In this document: positions 1 through 5,372 of the stretch, piece after piece
Layout of the letters: every line of letters begins with the position of its first letter
How positions within the stretch are numbered: position 1 is the stretch's first letter
Position numbers and translations under genes: made by a program
From: Pseudomonadota bacterium
Lineage (GTDB): Bacteria; Desulfobacterota; WTBG01; JAGOGO01
Assembly: GCA_021160085.1 (NCBI GenBank)
Contig: JAGHDE010000143.1
Span: 1 to 7,173, forward strand
DNA length: 7,173 bases
Direction of reading: 5' to 3'
Notes under the pieces: model-generated
What the model was told of the DNA's origin: nothing
Databases searched by the model: none
What the model saw: only the letters and a program-made list of their open reading frames with translations

Positions 1-2005
1 GGAAATTGCCGAGCGTAGAAAGGCCGAAGAAGCGCTAAAGGAGTCAGAACTGAAACTGGCGGAAATTGTCGACTTTCAGCCTGATGCCATACTGGCGGTT
101 GATTTAAAAGGGAAGGTCATCGCCTGGAACCGGGCTATCGAGGAGATGACCGGGGTCAAGGCCGGAGACATGCTTGGCAGGGATAACTATGAATACGCTC
201 TTCCTTTCTACCAAACAAGAAGGCCAATTCTTCTCGATATGGTGCTTTGTCCAGAGGAGAATTTAGAGGGAAAATACTTCTTTATCACAAGAGAAAAGGA
301 TATTCTCATTGCGGAAACCGAGGTTCCTTACGTTAAAGGGGAAAGCCGGATTCTCTGGGCAAAGGCTGCTCCTATATACAACACCGAGGGGAAAACTGTA
401 GGGGCCATCGAGTCTATCCGGGACATTACCGAGCGCAAACGAGCCGAGGAGACCCTGAGAGAAAATGAAATAAAATACCGGGCTCTTTTTGAATCTTCCC
501 CTGATGCGATCATGCTTTCGGATAAAAAAGGAATTTTTGATTGCAACTGGGCAACCCTTAGGATTTTCGGCTTTACCTCAAAGGATGAGATTATTGGCAG
601 ACATCCGGGGGGCACTGAACTATCCCCGCTTAAACAACCGGATGGGAAGGATTCTTTTGAGAGCGCCAATGTTCATACTGCGAAGGCAGTCAGGGAGGGG
701 TGGAATTTCTTTGAGTGGATGCATAAAAAAGCAGATGGAACTATATTCCCTACCGAGATATCGCTTAACCGGTTTGAATTAGAAGGAAGAAATGTTTTAC
801 AGATAATAGTCCGCGACATCACCGAGCGCAAGCAAGCCGAAGAAGAGAAAAAGAAACTCGAACTCCAGCTTCATCAGGCCCAGAAGATGGAATCGATTGG
901 CACATTAGCCGGCGGTGTAGCCCATGACTTTAACAACCTCATTATGGGCATCCAGGGGTGGGCAGAATTGCTGTTAATGGATACAGATCCCAACCACCCC
1001 CATTTTGAGCGGCTTAAAGAGATAGAAAACATAGCAAAAAGAGCCGCCGGCCTTACCAAACAGCTTTTAGGATTTGCCCGGGGCGGCAAATACCAAGTAA
1101 AACCCACAGATCTGAATAAGCTGATTGAAAAAAGCTCTCAGATGTTTGGCCGCACCAGAAAAGAGATAGAAATCAGCATAAAGTACCAGAAAGATATCTG
1201 GATGACAGAATCTGACCAGGGCCAGATTGAGCAGGTATTATTAAACCTTTATATAAATGCCTGGGAAGCAATGAAAGAGGGAGGGAACCTTTATCTTCAG
1301 ACCGAAAACATTATCCTTGATGAAGAGTATGTAAAATCGTTTAAAATAGAACCGGGCAGATATGTAAAGATAACCGTAACCGATACCGGTATCGGGATGG
1401 ACAAGAAAACCCAGAAAAAAGTATTTGATCCCTTCTTCACCACCAAACATATGGGAGGAGGCACCGGCCTGGGCCTTGCATCCGTCTACGGTATAATCAA
1501 AAACCACGATGGATTCATCAATGTTTACAGTGAAAAAGGAAAAGGCGCCACCTTTACCATCTATCTGCCCGCATCAGAAGCAGGGACCAGGGATAAGGGA
1601 TCAGTGGCCAGAAAAGAAGAGCTTCTCAAGGGAGATGAGACAATTCTTTTAGTAGATGATGAAGAGATGATTATTAAAGTTGCCAAAGAAACATTAAAAT
1701 CCCTGGGCTACCAGGTATTACTGGCCCGAAGCGGCAAACAAGCCATCAAAGAATACAAGAAGAACAAAGAGGATATAGATATGGTAATTCTCGACATGGT
1801 GATGCCGGAGATGGGAGGGGGAAAGACCTATGACCAGCTTAAGAAGGTCAACCCTAAGATAAAGGTTCTTCTTTCGAGCGGCTACAGCATAAATGGCGAA
1901 GCCAGGGAGATACTGAACCGCGGTTGTGATAGCTTTATCCAGAAGCCCTTTAATATAAGCCTCCTTTCTCAGACAATCAGAGAGATTCTGGATAAAAAAA
2001 GATGA
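1..2005 (+). CDS. Hybrid sensor histidine kinase (PAS-PAS-HisKA-HATPase-REC), 5' end missing
   Basis: The reading frame is open from the left edge (first full codon at base 2), so the true start lies outside the window; 667 residues are visible. The first residues (EIAERRKAEEALKESE) look like the linker after an earlier PAS or sensor module. PAS 1 spans about residues 17-145 and ends IRDITERK; PAS 2 spans about 152-275 and ends VRDITERK. The HisKA dimerisation helix carries the phospho-accepting His308 in GGVAHDFNNLI, an NtrB-like H-box. The ATPase domain has the N-box LLNLYINAWEAM (Asn419), G1 box DTGIGM (Asp461), F-box FDPFFTTK and G2 box GGGTGLGLA. The receiver (about 546-664) has acidic Asp552/553, phospho-acceptor Asp598 in VILDMVMPEM, Ser625 and Lys648 in QKPF. 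All catalytic residues are present, so it should be active. From family knowledge, it autophosphorylates and passes phosphate to its own receiver. No DNA-binding output or partner regulator is in view, and no transmembrane segment is in the visible part. The ligand is unknown. Confidence 0.95.
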   Translation, partial: EIAERRKAEEALKESELKLAEIVDFQPDAILAVDLKGKVIAWNRAIEEMTGVKAGDMLGRDNYEYALPFYQTRRPILLDMVLCPEENLEGKYFFITREKDILIAETEVPYVKGESRILWAKAAPIYNTEGKTVGAIESIRDITERKRAEETLRENEIKYRALFESSPDAIMLSDKKGIFDCNWATLRIFGFTSKDEIIGRHPGGTELSPLKQPDGKDSFESANVHTAKAVREGWNFFEWMHKKADGTIFPTEISLNRFELEGRNVLQIIVRDITERKQAEEEKKKLELQLHQAQKMESIGTLAGGVAHDFNNLIMGIQGWAELLLMDTDPNHPHFERLKEIENIAKRAAGLTKQLLGFARGGKYQVKPTDLNKLIEKSSQMFGRTRKEIEISIKYQKDIWMTESDQGQIEQVLLNLYINAWEAMKEGGNLYLQTENIILDEEYVKSFKIEPGRYVKITVTDTGIGMDKKTQKKVFDPFFTTKHMGGGTGLGLASVYGIIKNHDGFINVYSEKGKGATFTIYLPASEAGTRDKGSVARKEELLKGDETILLVDDEEMIIKVAKETLKSLGYQVLLARSGKQAIKEYKKNKEDIDMVILDMVMPEMGGGKTYDQLKKVNPKIKVLLSSGYSINGEAREILNRGCDSFIQKPFNISLLSQTIREILDKKR

Positions 2006-2033
2006 TGAGAGCTTTTAAGCCGGCTGGTATTTT

Positions 2034-2513
2034 TCATAATATCTCAACTACAAAACAATAGGTCATGGTCAATGAAGCGGCCAGCTTAAGTCCGGTTCCA
2101 AGCATAAAACCGGCCAGCGATCCGAAGCCCGCTCTCAGCGATTTATTGAAATCCTGCCCCTTGATGGATTCAGCAATGATTGCACCGGCCAGTGGCCCGG
2201 CTATGATTCCGACCGGTTGAAAAAAGAATATTCCAAGTACCAGTCCAATAGTAGCACCCCAGATTCCGGCTTTTGACCCCCCGAATTTTTTGATACCCCA
2301 AACCGGCACAATATAGTCGAGGACAGATACGACCAGTGCAACAAGTCCCATTATTAGCAAAAAACTGAAACTAAAATTACCAAACCTGCTGAAATGCAGC
2401 AGTAAAATACCGATAAAACTAAGGGGAGGGCCGGGAATAACTGGAAGAATACAACCAAGCAAACCGATAAGCATCATTATTATACCTGAAATTAGCAGAA
2501 ACCAGTCGAACAT
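2034..2513 (-). CDS. DUF456 family small integral membrane protein
   Basis: This 159-residue, very hydrophobic protein matches the DUF456 pattern. It has an N-terminal helix followed by LPVIPGPPLSF (about 23-33), then DYIVPVWGIKKFGGSKAG (about 66-83) leading into a glycine-rich helix (GIWGATIGLVLG), and a C-terminal AGFGSLAGFMLGTGLKL (about 128-144). About four to five membrane segments are likely, several with small-residue (Gly/Ala) packing faces. Length is usual for the family. The molecular function of DUF456 is not established. The start at 2513 places the first hydrophobic helix immediately at the N-terminus; the Shine-Dalgarno is weak (a GGAA about 10 bases upstream). The gene converges on the histidine kinase with 28 bp between the stops and no clear hairpin-plus-T terminator for either. 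It is divergent from the small Cys-rich gene, so it is probably transcribed alone. Confidence 0.9.
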   Translation of the reverse strand: MFDWFLLISGIIMMLIGLLGCILPVIPGPPLSFIGILLLHFSRFGNFSFSFLLIMGLVALVVSVLDYIVPVWGIKKFGGSKAGIWGATIGLVLGIFFFQPVGIIAGPLAGAIIAESIKGQDFNKSLRAGFGSLAGFMLGTGLKLAASLTMTYCFVVEIL

Positions 2514-2694
2514 GATTAAATTTTCCGGGTGGCTTAGAGATTAAGGAATATACCTGCTTTCGGGAAATACGAACACGGCTCCCTTTGGCCTTTGAATATT
2601 TAACATATATTTTTTAAAGAGATAAGGGAAAAATCAAAAGATCGCTATGCAAAAAATAGTATCATACAGGTTTTACGAATAAGGAGATGGAGTC
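2514..2694. other. Divergent AT-rich intergenic region between DUF456 gene (-) and small Cys-rich gene (+)
   Basis: This 181-bp gap must hold both divergent promoters. The AT-rich core is at about 2591-2620. For the + strand, TTGAAT (2592-2597) with a 17-bp spacer reaches only a poor -10 (TAAAGA, 2615-2620); TATCAT (2660-2665) is a better -10 but lacks a good -35. For the - strand, a TATATT lies near 2547-2552 without a clear -35. I could not choose a promoter with confidence. No RNA gene or further reading frame is evident. Confidence 0.4.
2681..2686 (+). promoter_or_regulatory. Shine-Dalgarno of the small Cys-rich gene
   Basis: AAGGAG lies 8 bases before the ATG at 2695, an ideal spacing. 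It is the strongest argument that the short frame that follows is translated. An ATG at 2687 abuts the site and opens only a three-codon frame, so it is not the start. Confidence 0.8.
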
Positions 2695-2868
2695 ATGATC
2701 GACTTTTGTGATTTGCTGTGCAAATATGCATCGGTGCCCGAAGACGACAGCCTGGACGGAGCTGGCTCGTGCATGACCTTCAACGCGCTTTACTGCAGCA
2801 AAAATAAAAGGTTGGTTTATAAGAACCAACCTTGTGATAAAAAGGAGGAAGATAAAGATTTAGAATAA
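2695..2868 (+). CDS. Small Cys-rich hypothetical protein (57 aa), possible metal-binding
   Basis: This short frame encodes 57 residues with five cysteines at 5, 9, 26, 34 and 47 (spacing C-x3-C-x16-C-x7-C-x12-C). It begins MIDFCDLLCKYASVPEDD, continues with GSCMTFNALYCSKNKRL and NQPC, and ends in a highly charged tail (DKKEEDKDLE). There is no signal peptide or membrane helix, so it should be cytoplasmic. An AAGGAG Shine-Dalgarno sits 8 bases upstream. The cysteine pattern together with the SC-x-TF-x-ALYC core resembles small conserved hypothetical proteins I associate with Desulfobacterota; that is recollection, not a search result. Cys clusters of this kind usually bind zinc or an iron-sulfur cluster, but no canonical zinc-ribbon or ferredoxin spacing is met, and five cysteines is an odd number. 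It stands alone: divergent from the DUF456 gene and convergent with the YIP1 gene, whose likely terminator lies inside it. Function unknown. Confidence 0.72.
   Translation: MIDFCDLLCKYASVPEDDSLDGAGSCMTFNALYCSKNKRLVYKNQPCDKKEEDKDLE
2800..2833 (-). terminator. Rho-independent terminator for the YIP1-family gene, inside the opposite-strand small CDS
   Basis: A perfect 10-bp inverted repeat (AAGGTTGGTT at 2808-2817 and AACCAACCTT at 2824-2833) encloses a 6-base loop. Read on the minus strand it is followed at once by TTATTTTT (2807 down to 2800), the T-tract of an intrinsic terminator. It lies 72 bases past the YIP1 stop codon, the expected place. On the plus strand no T-tract follows, so it should act in the minus direction only. 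It overlaps codons 38-47 of the small Cys-rich gene. Confidence 0.7.
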
Positions 2869-2905
2869 CTTCAGACAGAACAAAAGAGATTTGGACAGCA
2901 CCAAG

Positions 2906-3424
2906 TCAAGAAACCACCATGGAAAACACTGCTGCAAGAACAAGTGCCTGGACCATCCAGCCAATAAGGCAAACCCCTATCGCCCGCGCCGTGCTCTGAT
3001 AATCCAGGGCCTGTCGTACTGCAATCACCATTGCCACCAGCATCCAGATTGAAGCAATAAGAAAAACAATCTTTGTCAGCCCGGGAATGACTCCGGCTAT
3101 CCGAATCAGACCGGGAGAACTCGAAAAGCCGATAGTGCGTAACAGCTCACCATGATCTGCCCTGGTCTGGGGTTCGGGAAGAAGCTTTGTTCCAATGAAA
3201 TAGGTGAGATACGCCCAGATATACCAACTGACGAGGGCCATAATGGTTCCAATAAAAATTCCTTTAATGCTGCCCATAGTCATGCTTCCCACTCCTGCGG
3301 CAATGCTGGAAAGAACAACAACCCCAATGGCCTGACCCATCGCCCCCTTATCAGCCTCAACTTCTTCATAAAGAGCAACATCGAGCTTGGCAGCGCGGAT
3401 AATACGATCTGTGTAACTATTCAT
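2906..3424 (-). CDS. YIP1 family membrane protein
   Basis: This 172-residue protein has four to five predicted membrane segments (about residues 29-48, 54-77, perhaps 100-115, 117-137 and 148-170). The N-terminal segment is short and amphipathic. The assignment to the YIP1 superfamily rests on the overall layout and on the family-like signature near the fourth helix, AVRQALDYQSTARAIGV (about 135-151), preceded by an IGFSSSPGLIRI segment (98-109). Bacterial members are widespread and have no proven biochemical role; the eukaryotic namesakes act in vesicle traffic, which should not be transferred here. The start at 3424 has a good Shine-Dalgarno, GGGAGG, 5 bases upstream. It lies 74 bp downstream of tRNA-Glu on the same strand with no clear promoter or terminator between, so it may be read from the tRNA promoter. 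A terminator lies 72 bases past its stop. Confidence 0.85.
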   Translation of the reverse strand: MNSYTDRIIRAAKLDVALYEEVEADKGAMGQAIGVVVLSSIAAGVGSMTMGSIKGIFIGTIMALVSWYIWAYLTYFIGTKLLPEPQTRADHGELLRTIGFSSSPGLIRIAGVIPGLTKIVFLIASIWMLVAMVIAVRQALDYQSTARAIGVCLIGWMVQALVLAAVFSMVVS

Positions 3425-3472
3425 AATTTCCTCCCTCTATAATTTGAGAGCTTTGGAGAACAGGGTTTTGCC

Positions 3473-3494
3473 AGGTCTCAATCCCTTGAGTCCT
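3473..3494 (-). repeat. Small imperfect hairpin between tRNA-Glu and the YIP1 gene
   Basis: AGGTCTCAA and TTGAGTCCT can pair as 8 bp with one T-T mismatch around a 4-base loop. It lies 4 bases past the mature tRNA 3' end, in the 3' trailer. There is no T-tract after it on either strand, so it is not a standard terminator. It might guide trailer processing, or be chance. Confidence 0.35.
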
Positions 3495-3498
3495 CGTA

Positions 3499-3571
3499 TG
3501 GTCCCAGCGGGAATCGAACCCGCGTTTCCGGCGTGAGAGGCCGGCGTCCTGGGCCACTAGACGATGGGACC
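3499..3571 (-). tRNA. tRNA-Glu (anticodon CTC)
   Basis: The minus strand folds as a full cloverleaf of 73 bases. The acceptor stem is GGTCCCA/TGGGACC, the D-arm region is GTCTAGTGGCCCAGGAC, the anticodon stem is CCGGC/GCCGG with loop CTCTCAC, and the T-arm is GCGGGTTCGAATCCCGC. The anticodon CTC (3535-3537 on the plus strand) reads GAG, and the body closely follows bacterial tRNA-Glu (TCGTCTAG...CCCAGGAC). The discriminator base is A and the 3' CCA is not encoded, so it must be added by the CCA enzyme. Glu with CTC is usually a supplementary isoacceptor to the TTC species. Confidence 0.97.
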
Positions 3572-3579
3572 TTTGTGGA

Positions 3580-3617
3580 ACTTTAATGGAAGGCGCCTTT
3601 TCTGTCAATATTTTTTT
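3580..3617 (-). promoter_or_regulatory. Sigma-70-type promoter of tRNA-Glu with A-tract UP-like element
   Basis: On the minus strand a consensus -35, TTGACA (3608-3603), is separated by exactly 17 bases from a -10-like TAAAGT (3585-3580). A run of seven A's (3617-3611) sits just upstream of the -35, as in UP elements of strong stable-RNA promoters. The predicted start would be about 2-3 bases before the mature tRNA 5' end at 3571, giving almost no leader. The spacer contains the 10-bp palindrome AAGGCGCCTT (3590-3599). Confidence 0.75.
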
Positions 3618-3869
3618 GGTGCAGGGTAACACTTTCTGAAATAATTATCTGCTTTTTTTCAAGCGCTAATCCGCCAAATGAATCCCGGAATTTGCAGCAG
3701 ACAGTTCTGAAAAGCCCTGCCCTTCCGGCGCCCAAAATATCCCGATTTTGTTTTAGACGGTGAATTTCAGACTATGTCTATAAAACAACATTTTTTTATG
3801 ATAAAATCGCAAAAAAATTGGCTGTTTAAAAATCTTGTTTTGCAAACCTCTTTACTCCGAGAAGTCTCT

Positions 3870-5195
3870 ATGGAAAAAACCATTAGGGAAGATTGTATTA
3901 CAATATTCAAAGCAGGAATAAAAGCGGTGGATTCCTACCAGGCAGTTAAAACCCATCTTCGGGTTGAGGGCAACTATCTTGTGGTGGCTGACCAAAAATA
4001 CAAGCTCACCGATTTTGACCACATCTACGCTATCGGAGCCGGAAAGGCCACTGCCTCGATGGCACTGGCTTTAGAGGAAATTATGGGAGACCGATTAAAC
4101 AGCGGGCTGATAATAGTTAAATATGGACATCTGTCAAATCTTAAAAAGGTAACCATTGTTGAGGCAGGACACCCGGTGCCGGACGAAGCCGGCTTTCAGG
4201 GAGCTCAGGCTCTCTTGGAACTGGCGCAAGCCTGCGGCAAAGATGATCTGATTATTTGTCTGATATCAGGAGGTGGTTCGGCACTTCTCCCTCTTCCGGT
4301 ATCAGGAATAAGTCTGAAAGAAAAACAGGAAACGACCAGGCTCCTCCTCAATTGCGGTGCGAATATCCACGAAATTAATACGATCAGAAAGCACCTTTCC
4401 CGGATTAAGGGTGGTGGTCTGGCTGGAATTGCTTATCCTTCCACCCTTATTTCCTTGATCCTTTCTGATGTTATCGGCAATGATCTTGATGTAATAGCCT
4501 CCGGGCCGGCAGTGGCTGATAAAAGTACATTTGAGGACTGTGTTAAAATAATGGAGAGGTACAACCTTTTTGCAAAAATTTCTGATACCGTCCGTACCCA
4601 CCTTCAAGAAGGGGCCGCAGGAAAAAGAGAAGAAACGCCCAAACCGGGCAGCCCGATTTTTAAAAGAACTTCTAACGTGATTATTGGAAGCAATATACAA
4701 TGTCTGGAAGCAGCCGAGAAAAAGGCCAAAGAACTTGGATATAATACCCTTATTATTTCATCGTTTGTAGAGGGAGAGACCCGGGAGGCAGCCAGAGTTC
4801 ACAGCGCTGTTCTCAAGGAGATAATAAACTCCGGGCGTCCTCTTCCCCTTCCGGCCTGTATAATCTCCGGAGGTGAAACCACGGTAACCATCAAAGGTAA
4901 TGGGAAGGGCGGAAGAAACCAGGAGTTCGTTCTGGCGGGGGGTATTGAAATAGCCGGCTGGGCGGGTGCATCCGTTTTTAGTGCTGGAACCGATGGAACT
5001 GATGGCCCGACTGATGCGGCCGGCGCTTATGCTGACTGGAGAATGTTTGATAAAGCTCGAAAATCAGGTCTCGATCCTTATCATTATCTTGCGAACAATG
5101 ATTCCTATCACTTTTTTAAAAAAATAGAGGATCTTATTATCACCGGTCCAACCAACACCAATGTTATGGATTTACGACTGCTTATTGCGAAATAA
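3870..5195 (+). CDS. Glycerate 2-kinase, MOFRL family (DUF4147 + MOFRL domains)
   Basis: This cytoplasmic enzyme is predicted to phosphorylate D-glycerate with ATP to 2-phosphoglycerate, feeding lower glycolysis; older annotations call the family hydroxypyruvate reductase (TtuD). With the start at 3870 it has 441 residues, typical for the family. The N-terminal DUF4147 domain shows GAGKA (about 56-60, probable active-site Lys59), AGHPVPDE (about 99-106), ISGGGSALL (132-140), IRKHLSRIKGGGLA (172-185) and SDVIGNDLDVIASGP (199-213). The C-terminal MOFRL domain shows SGGETTV (333-339), GKGGRNQE (345-352, probable catalytic Arg349), GTDGTDGPTDAAGA (373-386) and GPTNTNVMDL (426-435). The frame stays open to an ATG at 3774, but that 32-residue extension is AT-rich, lacks family motifs and has no ribosome site. 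The start at 3870 has a weak GAGAAG 5 bases upstream and begins directly with the family's N-terminal helix. It is divergent from tRNA-Glu. No serine-cycle, glyoxylate or tartrate genes adjoin, so the source of glycerate is not shown. Confidence 0.93.
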   Translation: MEKTIREDCITIFKAGIKAVDSYQAVKTHLRVEGNYLVVADQKYKLTDFDHIYAIGAGKATASMALALEEIMGDRLNSGLIIVKYGHLSNLKKVTIVEAGHPVPDEAGFQGAQALLELAQACGKDDLIICLISGGGSALLPLPVSGISLKEKQETTRLLLNCGANIHEINTIRKHLSRIKGGGLAGIAYPSTLISLILSDVIGNDLDVIASGPAVADKSTFEDCVKIMERYNLFAKISDTVRTHLQEGAAGKREETPKPGSPIFKRTSNVIIGSNIQCLEAAEKKAKELGYNTLIISSFVEGETREAARVHSAVLKEIINSGRPLPLPACIISGGETTVTIKGNGKGGRNQEFVLAGGIEIAGWAGASVFSAGTDGTDGPTDAAGAYADWRMFDKARKSGLDPYHYLANNDSYHFFKKIEDLIITGPTNTNVMDLRLLIAK

Positions 5196-5358
5196 TTCTT
5201 TTTGAAACACGAGTCAGCGCTTGATGCTGCTATTAATGTTTGATGAGTTGTTGCCCAAACAGAAATTTCTATGAGGGGCTATTAAAATTGGATACGGATA
5301 TTTGAAACCCTCAAAAATTACGTTTCACACTTAACAATTTTTATTAACTAAATGAAAC

Positions 5359-5362
5359 AGGA
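5359..5362 (+). promoter_or_regulatory. Shine-Dalgarno that favours the ATG at 5373 for the TPR gene
   Basis: AGGA ends 10 bases before the ATG at 5373. The alternative ATG at 5352 is preceded only by AT-rich sequence without any purine-rich site, so the downstream start is preferred. Confidence 0.45.
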
Positions 5363-5372
5363 CTTTTTAATT

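Noticed and set aside
2006..2033. A bidirectional terminator between the histidine kinase and DUF456 stops
   Set aside because: AGCCGGCT is self-complementary but cannot form a stem with a usable loop, and no paired arms precede the T-runs.
2687..2698. A three-codon upstream frame (ATG GAG TCA TGA) overlapping the start of the small Cys-rich gene
   Set aside because: The Shine-Dalgarno directly abuts its ATG with no spacer, so initiation there is implausible.
3152..3442. A 96-codon plus-strand frame opposite the YIP1 gene
   Set aside because: It has a composition typical of an antisense shadow and no ribosome site, and the minus-strand frame has clear membrane-protein features.
3417..3632. 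A 71-codon minus-strand open frame running through the tRNA gene
   Set aside because: It overlaps tRNA-Glu completely, the peptide is low-quality, and there is no ribosome site; the tRNA explains the sequence.
4302..4700. A 132-codon minus-strand frame inside the glycerate kinase gene
   Set aside because: It is antisense to strongly conserved kinase motifs, has no family likeness and no ribosome site; a shadow frame.
5301..5315. TTTGA-AACCC-TCAAA as a terminator or regulatory hairpin before the TPR gene
   Set aside because: The stem is only 5 weak base pairs with no T-tract; not distinguishable from chance in AT-rich DNA. The rest of 5196-5351 shows no other feature.
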